Origin: an uncultured Collinsella sp.
GTDB taxonomy: Bacteria > Actinomycetota > Coriobacteriia > Coriobacteriales > Coriobacteriaceae
Direction of reading: 5' to 3'
Assembly: GCA_900549655.1 (NCBI GenBank)
Contig: UROZ01000099.1
Location: forward strand, 1 to 7,224
Length of the DNA: 7,224 nt
How positions within the stretch are numbered: position 1 is the stretch's first letter; each line of letters opens with the position of its first letter. Shown piece by piece: positions 1 through 6,641 of this stretch. The position numbers were made by a program, and so were the translations under genes. The notes below the pieces were generated by a model. The model made no database searches. It worked only from the letters and a program-made list of their open reading frames with translations, and was not told the origin of the DNA.

Positions 1-1355
1 CCGGCGGCACGGGCCAAATCATCGATTGCAAGGGTATCGGCGCTCAGGGCGCGGTGACGTCCGTCGAGCGCGGGCTCGCCCGCCTGCTCCACGGCAAGCG
101 ACTCGCCGGTGCGCATACGCCAAGCGGCGCGACGGCCCCAAACCAGGGACTCGAGCAGACTGTTGGAAGCCAGGCGGTTTTTGCCGTGAACGCCGTTGCA
201 GGCCGTCTCGCCCGCGGCGTAGAGCTCGGGCATCGAGGTGCGGCCGTCCTTGTCGACCCATACGCCGCCCATAAAGTAGTGCTGCGTAGGCGTGACGGGA
301 ATGGGCTCGTCCAGGATGTCGCGGCCATCCTCCAGGCAGCGCGCGCGGATATTGGCAAAGTGTCCGGTCACCACGTCGCGATCGACGGGGGCAAAGCTCA
401 GCCATTCGTGCTCGGTGCCGTCCTGCTTCATCTGCTCGCGGATGGCGGCGGCAACAACGTCGCGCGGCTGCAACTCGTCGGTAAAACGCTCGCCGGCGGC
501 ATTGAGCAGAATCGCGCCCTCGCCGCGGCAGCTTTCGCTGATCAGAAACGTGCGACCCGGCTGCGGCGAGAACAGGCCCGTGGGGTGAATCTGCACGTAG
601 TCCAGGTGCTCCATCGTGATGCCGTGCTCCTGCGCGATATAGCAGGCGTCACCGGTGAGCTGCGGGTAGTTGGTCGAATGGTCGTACACGCCACCGATAC
701 CGCCCGTTGCCCACAGCGTATGGCGGGCATGGATCTTAAACGGCTTACCGGTATGCACGTCCTTAGCGGCATTTGCCAGCTCGTCGGCGGGGCGAGCTGA
801 ATCGTCCTCGTCCACGGCGACGGCGACGACGCCGGTGCACACCGTGGCGCCATCGCGCTCGGCAGTCAGGATGTCGGTCATGGCAACGTGTTCGAGAATC
901 TGCACGTTGTCCAGTTTGCGGACAGCCTGGAGCAGCTTGGTCGTAATCTCCTTGCCCGTAATATCGGCATGGAAGGCAATGCGCGGGCGGCTGTGCGCGC
1001 CCTCGCGGGTAAAGTCGAGGCTGCCGTCGGCCTTGCGCTCAAAGTCCACGCCCATGGCCAGCAGGTCGTTGATGACCGAACGGCTCGAGCGGATCATGAT
1101 GTCTACACTCTCGCGGCGGTTCTCGTAATGGCCGGCGTGCATGGTGTCCTCAAAGAAGGCATCGTAGTCAGAACCCTCGGGCAGCACGCAGATGCCGCCC
1201 TGCGCGAGCATCGAATCGCACTCATCGACGGCGCCCTTGGAGAGCATGATTACGCGCGCGCTCGTCGGCAGATTGAGAGCCGCATACAGGCCCGCCACGC
1301 CGCAACCGGCAATGACGACGTCACACTCCATATCGGGGTATTGTTTGGTTTCCAC
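1..1355 (-). CDS. nadB: L-aspartate oxidase NadB, 3' end outside window
   Basis: FAD-dependent oxidase that converts L-aspartate to iminoaspartate, the first step of de novo NAD synthesis, and passes the product to NadA. My own translation of the minus strand is open for 451 codons to the window edge; the family is about 530 residues, so the C-terminal helical part is missing here. Visible features: dinucleotide-binding G-C-G-V-A-G at residues 17-22 after a hydrophobic strand; REGAHSRPR near 118 (E119 corresponds to the substrate-binding Glu of E. coli NadB); HPTGL at 257-261; CRGEGA at 276-281 with the catalytic-type Arg at 277; QHYFMGG at 358-364; and GETACNGVHGKNRLASNSLLE at 382-402, the FAD-contacting signature (positions given by its ends). 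I chose the GTG start because AGGGAGAGG lies 6 bases upstream; the in-frame ATG eight codons later (base 1331) has no ribosome site. It lies 53 bases downstream of nadA in the same operon. Succinate dehydrogenase/fumarate reductase flavoproteins are the main alternative, but the nadA partner argues strongly for NadB. Confidence 0.95.
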   Translation of the reverse strand, partial: METKQYPDMECDVVIAGCGVAGLYAALNLPTSARVIMLSKGAVDECDSMLAQGGICVLPEGSDYDAFFEDTMHAGHYENRRESVDIMIRSSRSVINDLLAMGVDFERKADGSLDFTREGAHSRPRIAFHADITGKEITTKLLQAVRKLDNVQILEHVAMTDILTAERDGATVCTGVVAVAVDEDDSARPADELANAAKDVHTGKPFKIHARHTLWATGGIGGVYDHSTNYPQLTGDACYIAQEHGITMEHLDYVQIHPTGLFSPQPGRTFLISESCRGEGAILLNAAGERFTDELQPRDVVAAAIREQMKQDGTEHEWLSFAPVDRDVVTGHFANIRARCLEDGRDILDEPIPVTPTQHYFMGGVWVDKDGRTSMPELYAAGETACNGVHGKNRLASNSLLESLVWGRRAAWRMRTGESLAVEQAGEPALDGRHRALSADTLAIDDLARAA

Positions 1356-1372
1356 AGGAATCCTCTCCCTTG

Positions 1373-1405
1373 AATGTGACAAAGGGACTGTCCCTTTGTC
1401 ACATT
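1373..1405. repeat. Perfect 33-base palindrome between nadA and nadB
   Basis: Two 16-base arms (1373-1388 and 1390-1405, first arm AATGTGACAAAGGGAC) are exact reverse complements around a single central base at 1389. The palindrome starts three bases after the nadA stop codon and ends just before the nadB ribosome site. In the nadA-nadB transcript it would form a very stable hairpin. No T-tract follows on either strand, so it is not a standard intrinsic terminator. It resembles the short dispersed palindromes (REP-like) found between genes in many bacteria, and a role in mRNA stability or in setting the nadA:nadB ratio is possible. That it is repeated elsewhere in the genome is inference; only one copy is present here. 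Confidence 0.85.
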
Positions 1406-1408
1406 GTT

Positions 1409-2434
1409 TTAGCGCGCTGCGTACTCGAGCATGCGGTCGAGCGTGAGCTTGGCCTGGTCGGCGGCCTCGTCCGAAACGCCGATCTGCACCTCGCCCTCGC
1501 CCGTCTCCAGGCAGCGCACGAGCTTTTCGAGCGTGATGAGATCCATGTTGACGCAGGTGGGCTGTACCGCGGGGAAGTAGAACTTCTTGCCGGTACCCTG
1601 GCAGCGGCGCTCGAGCTCGTAGAGCACGCCACGGACCGTCACGATAATGAACTCGCTCGCGTCCGACTCCTCGGCGTACTTGATGATGCCGGCGGTGGAG
1701 CCGATGTAGTCGGCCTCGGCCAGGACATCGGCCTTGCACTCGGGGTGCGCCAGCACGAGCGCGTCGGGGTGGGCCTCCGTCGCGTCGACAATCTGCTCGA
1801 CGGTGATGATGTGATGGCGCGGGCAGTAGCCGTTGTTGAGAATGACGTGCTTTTGCGGCACCTGCTCGGCTACGAAGCGGCCGAGGTTTTGGTCGGGAAT
1901 GAACAGGATATGCTGCTGCGGCAGCTCGGGCACGATCTTGACGGCGTTGGAGCTGGTGACGCACACGTCGCTCCAGCTCTTGATCTCGACCGTGGAGTTG
2001 ACGTAGCACACCACGGCCAGGTCGTCGCCGTACTCGGCGCGCGCCGCGTCGACCGTCTCGCGCTTGACCATATGAGCCATGGGGCAGTCCGCGCCCGGCT
2101 CGGGCAGCAGCACGGTCTTGGTGGGGTTGAGCAGCTTGGCGCTCTCGCCCATAAACTCCACGCCGCACAGCACGATGGTCTGCTGCGGCAGGCTCTTGGC
2201 GAGCTTAGCCAGGTAGAAGCTGTCGCCGACGTAATCGGCCACAGCCTGGACCTCGGGTGCCACGTAATAGTGTGCCAGGATCACCGCGTCGCATTGGGTT
2301 TTAAGTTGCTGAATGGCCTCGACGAGCTCTGCGGGCACCAATGCCGCGCGCTCCGTTGCCGTCGTTGCCGATGCCAGGCCGGCCGCAATGTCGCGTGCAA
2401 GCTCCGATGCATCCATGTTCGCGCTCTGTGCCAT
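1409..2434 (-). CDS. nadA: Quinolinate synthase NadA
   Basis: Iron-sulfur enzyme that condenses iminoaspartate (from NadB) with dihydroxyacetone phosphate to give quinolinate, the second step of de novo NAD synthesis in the cytoplasm. The 341-residue product has the three expected cluster-binding cysteines: C90 in CGVEFMGESAK, C233 in AHPEC, and C294 in PTCVNM. Other family motifs are AHYYVAPEVQ (54-63), NSTVEIKSWSDVCVTSSNA (146-164), and PDQNLGRFVA (180-189). Length is typical of the shorter NadA class. I chose the ATG at 2434: AGAGGGG lies 5 bases upstream, whereas the TTG one codon earlier would sit too close to it. nadB follows after a 53-base gap holding a palindrome, so the two are very likely cotranscribed. 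Regulation is probably through the inverted repeat overlapping the promoter upstream. Extra cysteines (C48, C117, C143, C158, C204, C278, C308) are not expected to bind the cluster. Confidence 0.97.
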   Translation of the reverse strand: MAQSANMDASELARDIAAGLASATTATERAALVPAELVEAIQQLKTQCDAVILAHYYVAPEVQAVADYVGDSFYLAKLAKSLPQQTIVLCGVEFMGESAKLLNPTKTVLLPEPGADCPMAHMVKRETVDAARAEYGDDLAVVCYVNSTVEIKSWSDVCVTSSNAVKIVPELPQQHILFIPDQNLGRFVAEQVPQKHVILNNGYCPRHHIITVEQIVDATEAHPDALVLAHPECKADVLAEADYIGSTAGIIKYAEESDASEFIIVTVRGVLYELERRCQGTGKKFYFPAVQPTCVNMDLITLEKLVRCLETGEGEVQIGVSDEAADQAKLTLDRMLEYAAR

Positions 2435-2462
2435 CAAGGCCCCTCTCTTTTGGCGAATCTTG

Positions 2463-2498
2463 GGGCTTTAGTATGACACCTAGGTTTACAGCTGACAA
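2463..2498 (-). promoter_or_regulatory. Predicted nadA-nadB promoter
   Basis: Reading the minus strand, TTGTCA (2498-2493; 5 of 6 to the sigma-70 -35 consensus) is followed by exactly 17 bases and then CATACT (2475-2470; 4 of 6 to the -10 consensus). The start of transcription would fall near 2463, leaving a leader of about 28 bases to the nadA ATG. The -35 box begins in the loop of the adjacent inverted repeat and the spacer coincides with one arm of it. A protein bound to the repeat would therefore block RNA polymerase. Prediction only; spacing and overlap are the main support. Confidence 0.6.
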
Positions 2499-2519
2499 GA
2501 CAGCTGTAAACCTAGGTGT
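2476..2519. promoter_or_regulatory. Operator-like 19-bp inverted repeat upstream of nadA
   Basis: Arm ACACCTAGGTTTACAGCTG (2476-2494) is exactly reverse-complemented at 2501-2519, separated by the 6 bases ACAAGA. Each arm itself contains two small palindromes, ACCTAGGT and CAGCTG, and TTTACA occurs twice in the minus-strand reading. The predicted nadA transcription start lies downstream of the repeat, so it is unlikely to act as an RNA hairpin for that transcript, and no T-tract follows it. It therefore looks like a binding site for a dimeric or tetrameric repressor. NAD-pathway repressors such as NiaR (YrxA, 3H domain) or NrtR are the obvious candidates; the inner ACAGCTG-type halves recall NiaR sites from memory, but this is not verified. 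Sites for the divergent two-component genes about 200 bases away are a less likely use. Confidence 0.7.
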
Positions 2520-2725
2520 AAAGTTGAAATAAAGATTCAATCATGCGGCAGGTCCATTTTCGAACTGGCAAGCTGAGGATAGCCGAGCTCTCGATAGCGC
2601 AGGAGGCATCTTTCGCCACCGCAATACCGCTCGGCGCGAGTTGCGCACCATGAGGCACGAACGGGCGCTCCCCCGCGAGCGGCACGCGCCCAATGTGGCA
2701 AAATCGAACTACTTAAGGGGGCCGA

Positions 2726-3448
2726 ATGCTCAAGATTATTGCCTGCGACGATGATGTCGCTTTTCTAGATAGACTGCACCGGATGATCGACCGTTGGTCG
2801 ACCGAGAAGGGCACGGCGGTCGATGTTGCGCTCGTTACGCGCGGCGAGGACCTGCTGGCGCGCCATGCCGCGTCGCGCGCCGACATCATCCTGCTCGACA
2901 TGATCATGCCGCTCGTCAACGGCATGGACACCGCGCGCGAGCTGCGCCAGTCCGATACCGCCGTGCGCCTGGTGTTCCTCACCTCGTCGCCCGAGTTTGC
3001 GCTGGAGTCCTACGAAGTCCGCGCCTTCGACTACCTGCTCAAGCCCGTGGCATACGAACGCCTGGCGCAGCTGCTCGACGAGCTTTCGAGCATGCGCCCG
3101 TCGGCGACCGACGAGTTCGTCATCAAAACGTCCTTTGGTTACCATGCCCTGCGCCTGTCCGACATCGAATATGCCGAGGCACGCAACAAGCACGTGGTTT
3201 TCCACCTGCGCGACGGACGCGATATCGAGGCGCTCGAATCGTTCCGCAGCGTCGAGGACCGCTTGGAGCAAAACGCAGTCTTCTTTAAATGCCACCGCAG
3301 CTACCAGGTCAACCTGCGCAATATCGATCACTTTGACCGCACGGACATCGTCATGCGCTCGGGCGCGTGCATCCCGCTTTCGCGCAGCTGCAAGCAGGGA
3401 TTCCAAGACGCCTACTTTGCGGTTCGCTTTGAGGGTGGGAGACACTGA
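2726..3448 (+). CDS. LytTR-family response regulator
   Basis: DNA-binding response regulator of the AgrA/VirR type, the output partner of the kinase immediately downstream. The 240-residue protein has a receiver domain at about 1-122: acidic pocket C-D-D-D at 7-10, phosphoacceptor D58 in ILLDMIMP, switch T86, aromatic Y103, and K106 in LLKP. A LytTR DNA-binding domain occupies about 130-235, with EYAEARNKHVVFH at 148-160, FKCHRSYQVNLRNI at 187-200 and IPLSRS at 216-221, all typical of the fold. The ATG is preceded by AAGGGGG with 4 bases spacing. The stop codon shares one base with the kinase start, so the two are translationally coupled. The 200-base region upstream holds no further gene I can support; CAAAAT at 2699-2704 is a weak -10 candidate without a good -35, and there is a small hairpin at 2666-2681. 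LytTR regulators often control bacteriocin, toxin or surface functions; which genes this one controls cannot be seen here. Confidence 0.93.
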   Translation: MLKIIACDDDVAFLDRLHRMIDRWSTEKGTAVDVALVTRGEDLLARHAASRADIILLDMIMPLVNGMDTARELRQSDTAVRLVFLTSSPEFALESYEVRAFDYLLKPVAYERLAQLLDELSSMRPSATDEFVIKTSFGYHALRLSDIEYAEARNKHVVFHLRDGRDIEALESFRSVEDRLEQNAVFFKCHRSYQVNLRNIDHFDRTDIVMRSGACIPLSRSCKQGFQDAYFAVRFEGGRH

Positions 3449-4725
3449 TGGTCTCCTCGGTCGAAATGGTCCTTTGGGCAATCCACCACGCCACGACGCT
3501 GCTCTTTGGCGTCTTTGCCTCGGCGGCGCTGTGCGGTATCGAGATCAACCGGCGTCATGCGCTTGAACTGGTGCTGGTCGGTGCCGTAACTGGATGCGCA
3601 TTTGGCCTCGCCAATGCCGTCGGCGGCGAGCTTTTCGCCCGCCAGGTATATCCGCTCGTCGTGCATCTGCCGCTCGTCATCTATTTGTGCGCGCGCTACC
3701 GCCTGAGCCCGCTGCTTGCCGTGCTCGGCATTACGAGTGCCTATCTGAGCTGCCAGTTCAGCAATTGGATGGGCATCGCCGCATTTGCCGCAACCGATTC
3801 TCAGATCGCGTACTATCTGGCGCGCATCGCGACCACACTCGCCGTCTTTGCCGTCCTGTTGCGTTGGGCCGGCGACATCGGTCCACGCTTGGCGATTAAA
3901 AGCACCACCGAGCTGGGCATCCTTTTAATCCTGCCGCTCGTCTATTACGTCTTTGACTATGCCACCAACGTCTACACCACGCTGTTCCACTCGGGCTCGG
4001 TGGTGACGGTTGAGTTTTTGTCATTTGCGCTCTGTGCCTTCTATCTTATGTTTCTTGCCGTTTACCTGCGCGAATACGAAGAAAAGGAAACCGCCGAGCG
4101 AGAGCGCTGGATGCTCGAAACCCGCGACAGCGCCGCCATCAAAGAGCTCGAGGCTTGGCGTCAATCTGGGCGCGAGCTGTCGATTCTTCGCCACGACATG
4201 CGCCACTTCCTACGCGGCCTGGCCGCTTTAATTGAGGAGGGCCACACCGACGAGGCGCTCAAACGCATCGATGAACTCTGCGAAGCCGGCGATCGCACCG
4301 CCGTACGCCGCTTCTGTGCCAACGAGACCGTAAACATCGCGCTTTCGTCATTTAACTCGGATATCAATAGAAACGGCATTACCGCCAACCTGCGCGTCGC
4401 CGTACCCGAAACCATCCACGTAGGTGACGCCGACCTGTTTAGTGTGCTCTCAAATGCCTTGGAAAACGCTATCACCGCTGCAAGCGCCGCACCCCAAGGA
4501 AAGCGATTCGTCGACTTTGACCTGCGATTAGAGGACGGCCAGCTGCTGCTGTTAGTTTCCAACACGTTTGACCGCGCGCCGCGCATGGTCGACGGCATGC
4601 CCGTGACCCGGCATGCGGGCCACGGCTTTGGCACCAGGAGCATCAAACTTGCCGTGGAGCGCATGAACGGCAACTGTCAGTTCCGCATTAACGGCGATCG
4701 GTTTGAGCTGCGCGCTGTGATGTAG
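3448..4725 (+). CDS. GHKL-family sensor histidine kinase (AgrC/VirS-like)
   Basis: Membrane sensor kinase that would phosphorylate the LytTR regulator encoded just upstream. The 425-residue protein has an N-terminal membrane domain with about six or seven hydrophobic segments (roughly 7-30, 38-60, 67-83, 88-107, 120-142, 155-172, 186-206) and no large extracellular domain. This architecture is typical of kinases sensing small peptides or membrane signals. A charged, probably coiled-coil linker (207-245) follows. The dimerisation/phosphorylation motif is LRHDMRHFL at 247-255, with H249 as the likely phosphorylated residue. The ATPase domain of the GHKL type lacks a clear F box but has the N box LSNALENAI (335-342, N336 and N340) and the G box GHGFGTRSI (391-399). 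The start overlaps the regulator stop by one base, with GGGAG about 6 bases upstream. No peptide-precursor gene (AgrD-like) or processing protease lies beside the pair, so its ligand is unknown. Confidence 0.93.
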   Translation: MVSSVEMVLWAIHHATTLLFGVFASAALCGIEINRRHALELVLVGAVTGCAFGLANAVGGELFARQVYPLVVHLPLVIYLCARYRLSPLLAVLGITSAYLSCQFSNWMGIAAFAATDSQIAYYLARIATTLAVFAVLLRWAGDIGPRLAIKSTTELGILLILPLVYYVFDYATNVYTTLFHSGSVVTVEFLSFALCAFYLMFLAVYLREYEEKETAERERWMLETRDSAAIKELEAWRQSGRELSILRHDMRHFLRGLAALIEEGHTDEALKRIDELCEAGDRTAVRRFCANETVNIALSSFNSDINRNGITANLRVAVPETIHVGDADLFSVLSNALENAITAASAAPQGKRFVDFDLRLEDGQLLLLVSNTFDRAPRMVDGMPVTRHAGHGFGTRSIKLAVERMNGNCQFRINGDRFELRAVM

Positions 4726-4789
4726 AAGTGCGGCGCCGATCTCGAGGCGCGCCTTGCCCGCCAGGCAATCGCTCGCCGGCGCCAATCCG

Positions 4790-5359
4790 CTACAGCGGAG
4801 CGGCCGCCGGGGTCAGCTGCTTGATGTATGCCCACATGCGCTGCTTGGCGGCTTTGTCAGTGAGCGCCGCCTCAAAACCGTCGAGCGCGAGCACGCGGCG
4901 ACCCTGCACATGGGCGACCAAGCCGGGCTTGAGCATGGCGGTGTCGAAGTCGTCGATCGCCACGAGCATATCGGCATAGGTCTCGCGCATGGTATCGGCC
5001 GCACGATCATCCAGCAACAGCACCGCCTCGGGGTCCAGCGCCTCGAGCGCCTCGCGGAACAGCTCGCACGGCAGGGCATGGCCCACCGCCACCGTTCCGT
5101 CGCCCGCACCGGCGACGCTTGCCAGCACGCAAAAATCCTCGGGCGCATAACCGATGGCCCCGAGCGCCTTACGCAGCGCCGCGCCATCCGCGCCTGCGGC
5201 AAGCTCGCCGCCCGAGCGCTCGGCCTCATCCAAATCGCCTTTTACCAGCACAATCGGCGAGCACGCGTTGCCTGCGATGCGCACGCCACGACCCGCAAGC
5301 GATGCGAGCTCCTGCTCGGCCGCCTGAGCGATGGCTTCTTTTTTCTGGCTTTGTGACAT
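4790..5359 (-). CDS. Uracil-DNA-glycosylase-fold-like protein, catalytic motifs absent
   Basis: No function can be named with confidence. The 189-residue soluble protein shows a pattern that parallels family 4 uracil-DNA glycosylases. PIVLVKGDLDEAE (35-47) sits where those enzymes have their GEAPG motif, followed by a Gly-rich turn and ADGAALRKALGAIGY (57-71) in place of the usual GRAG-LLD helix. EDFCVLASV (74-82) stands for the strand ending in the N-V-V-K-C region. LFREALEALDPEAVLLLDDRAAD (100-122 by position) matches the helix-strand-helix that precedes the C-terminal part. DGFEAALTDKAAKQRMW (160-176) occupies the place of the HPS/A motif and its following helix. The catalytic acid/water-positioning motif, the His of motif B, and the four iron-sulfur cysteines are not present; only C33, C77 and C98 occur. 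I infer a non-enzymatic relative. Start: ATG at 5359 with GGAGAG 9 bases upstream; a longer reading to 5440 runs into transposon sequence. It converges on the kinase gene, with a 64-base gap and no clear terminator. Confidence 0.8.
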   Translation of the reverse strand: MSQSQKKEAIAQAAEQELASLAGRGVRIAGNACSPIVLVKGDLDEAERSGGELAAGADGAALRKALGAIGYAPEDFCVLASVAGAGDGTVAVGHALPCELFREALEALDPEAVLLLDDRAADTMRETYADMLVAIDDFDTAMLKPGLVAHVQGRRVLALDGFEAALTDKAAKQRMWAYIKQLTPAAAPL

Positions 5360-5393
5360 AGGTATGCGCTCTCCAATCGTTTGCGTGCCCACC

Positions 5394-5399
5394 ATTATT
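5394..5399 (-). promoter_or_regulatory. Candidate -10 box at the transposon right-end junction
   Basis: AATAAT on the minus strand (5 of 6 to TATAAT) would start transcription near 5387, about 28 bases before the ATG of the UDG-like gene. No good -35 is found 15-19 bases upstream; that region is the right-end hairpin of the transposon. If used, the promoter would be built across the transposon-chromosome junction. Weak prediction. Confidence 0.25.
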
Positions 5400-5560
5400 T
5401 GACACTCCCCATGGCTAAAGCCAGGGGATTCTTGCTTCACCGAGAATTGCCTAGACTGCGCATGCAGCCGTAGGTCTTACGCCCTCTCCACAAGCGTTTG
5501 CGGCGTCTGCCGCGGTTCCCGCATGCCCTGCGGTACCTTCCAGGATTCTCCTTCCCTCGC
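5398..5560 (-). ncRNA. Predicted omega RNA (HEARO-type guide RNA of TnpB)
   Basis: TnpB nucleases use an RNA made from the 3' end of tnpB and the transposon right end, with the guide supplied by the flanking DNA. Here the last 35 or so codons of tnpB, after the RuvC-III motif, look unlike conserved protein and instead carry RNA-like features: GGTACCGCAGGG (minus strand, near 5535-5524), a hairpin GCGGC-AGAC-GCCGC (5513-5500), then AACGCTTGTGGAG, and finally the right-end hairpin. GGTACCG and TGTGGAG recur in IS605-associated HEARO RNAs as I recall them. The guide would be the roughly 16-20 bases beyond the right end, about 5380-5397 read on the minus strand, i.e. the leader of the UDG-like gene. 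The 5' limit is approximate. Confidence 0.6.
5407..5427 (-). repeat. Transposon right-end hairpin with bulged T
   Basis: On the minus strand CCCC-TGGC pairs with GCCA-GGGG around the loop TTTA, with one unpaired T at 5411 between GCCA and GGGG. An imperfect hairpin carrying an extrahelical T is what IS605-type TnpA enzymes recognise at the right end. It lies 24 bases after the tnpB stop and also forms the 3' stem of the predicted omega RNA. Confidence 0.85.
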
Positions 5561-6641
5561 GGGCGATGTTGACGGCGGCGTTCAGGTCGCGGTCGTGACG
5601 CATGCCGCACGCGGGGCAGTCCCATACCCGTTCGGCCAGCGTCAGTCCCCTGTAGACGTAACCGCATGCGGAACACGTCTTGCTGGACGGATAGAACCTG
5701 CCCACCCTTACGAAGCCGCGCCCCGACCATGCGCATTTGTACTCGAGCTGGCGCGCCAGCTCCGACATGGCGGCATCGCCCACGGCCTTGGCGAGGCGGC
5801 GGTTCCTCTGCATGCCCCTGACGTTCAGGTCCTCGACCGCGATGTTTTGGCTTTCTCCCACCGCATGCGTCGTGAACTTGTGCAGGGCGTCCTTCCGCCG
5901 GTTGGCAACCTTCTCGTGCGCCCGCGCGACCCTGACACGCTGCCTGGCGCGATTTGCGGAGCCCTTCCGCTTGCGCGAGAGCCGCCGCTGCTCCCGCGCC
6001 AGCCTCCTCTCGCTCCTTTGCAGGTTTTTGGGGTTGGGCAGGCGCTCCCCCGTGGAGCAGGTGGCTATGTCGTGTATTCCCGCATCGACTCCCAGGAACC
6101 CGACGGTCGGGGCCGGCGCGTCCGTGGCGGGGACGTCCGCGCAGCATATCGCCACGTAGTACTTGCCGCTCGGCACCTGCTTGACCGTCGCGGACAGGAC
6201 GCGCCCCTCCACGGGACGGCTCACCCGCGCCCTGACGGTCCCCAGCTTTGGCAGCCTCACGTGCCTGGCGTCGATTATCCCGACGCCGTTCGTGCGGTAG
6301 CTCTTCCTCCCCGCGCGTTTGGACTTGAACTTCGGAAAGCCCACCTTGCCTGGTGCGCGGAAGAAGTTCTTAAATGCCTTGTCCAGGTCGCGCAGGGACT
6401 GCTGCAGTGCCATGGAGTCCACCTCGGAGAGCCACGGCGCGTCCGCCCTCTTCCAGGCGGGGATCTGGGTGATGTAGGAGTTGATGTGCCTCGATTTGCC
6501 CGTCCACGCGTACTCGTCCCGCCTCATCGCCAGCACCCTGTTGTAGACCCAGCGGCAGCAGCCGAAGGTCTTCTGCAGGAGGGCCTCCTGCTCGGCGCTC
6601 GGGTATATGCGGTACTCGAAGGTCTTGTCCATGGCCCTCAC
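5451..6641 (-). CDS. tnpB: RNA-guided endonuclease TnpB
   Basis: IS605-family TnpB, an ancestor-type relative of Cas12 that cuts DNA matching its omega RNA guide beside a transposon-specific motif and helps retain the element at its site. The 396-residue protein is of normal length. N-terminal helix-turn-helix/wedge region: YRIYPSAEQEALLQKTFGCCR (10-30) and YNRVL. RuvC-I: GVDAGIHDIAT with D186. A basic bridge-helix region rich in Arg/Lys spans 208-250. RuvC-II: IAVEDLNVRGM with E270. Zinc ribbon: C323-S-A-C326 and C342-P-A-C345. RuvC-III: HDRDLNAAVNIAREG with D352. All three catalytic acidic residues and four zinc cysteines are intact. The tail after about 365 is poorly conserved and overlaps the predicted omega RNA. 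GTG start at 6641 is chosen because AGAGGA lies 4 bases upstream and the GTGA overlap with the tnpA stop implies coupling; the ATG at 6632 is the alternative. Confidence 0.95.
   Translation of the reverse strand: MRAMDKTFEYRIYPSAEQEALLQKTFGCCRWVYNRVLAMRRDEYAWTGKSRHINSYITQIPAWKRADAPWLSEVDSMALQQSLRDLDKAFKNFFRAPGKVGFPKFKSKRAGRKSYRTNGVGIIDARHVRLPKLGTVRARVSRPVEGRVLSATVKQVPSGKYYVAICCADVPATDAPAPTVGFLGVDAGIHDIATCSTGERLPNPKNLQRSERRLAREQRRLSRKRKGSANRARQRVRVARAHEKVANRRKDALHKFTTHAVGESQNIAVEDLNVRGMQRNRRLAKAVGDAAMSELARQLEYKCAWSGRGFVRVGRFYPSSKTCSACGYVYRGLTLAERVWDCPACGMRHDRDLNAAVNIAREGRRILEGTAGHAGTAADAANACGEGVRPTAACAV

Noticed and set aside
54..1128. Long plus-strand reading frames opposite nadB
   Set aside because: They are antisense shadows of nadB created by G+C-rich codon bias; their translations are rich in Arg, Ala and His without any recognisable motif, while the minus strand encodes clear NadB.
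1370..2476. 368-codon plus-strand frame opposite nadA
   Set aside because: Longer than nadA itself, but it is the mirror of the nadA codon pattern; NadA motifs and cluster cysteines are unambiguous on the minus strand.
2543..2653. 36-codon frame between nadA and the response regulator, considered as a signal peptide precursor
   Set aside because: No ribosome site before its ATG, no hydrophobic leader, no double-glycine or AgrD-like pattern.
2663..2691. G+C-rich inverted repeats upstream of the response regulator, considered as an operator or terminator
   Set aside because: Two overlapping 5-6 base stems in very G+C-rich sequence are expected by chance, and there is no T-tract; kept only as a note in the regulator entry.
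4726..4800. Terminator between the convergent kinase and UDG-like genes
   Set aside because: Only a 6-bp stem (TCCGCT/AGCGGA around AC at 4786-4799) that overlaps the stop codon, with no T-tract on either strand.
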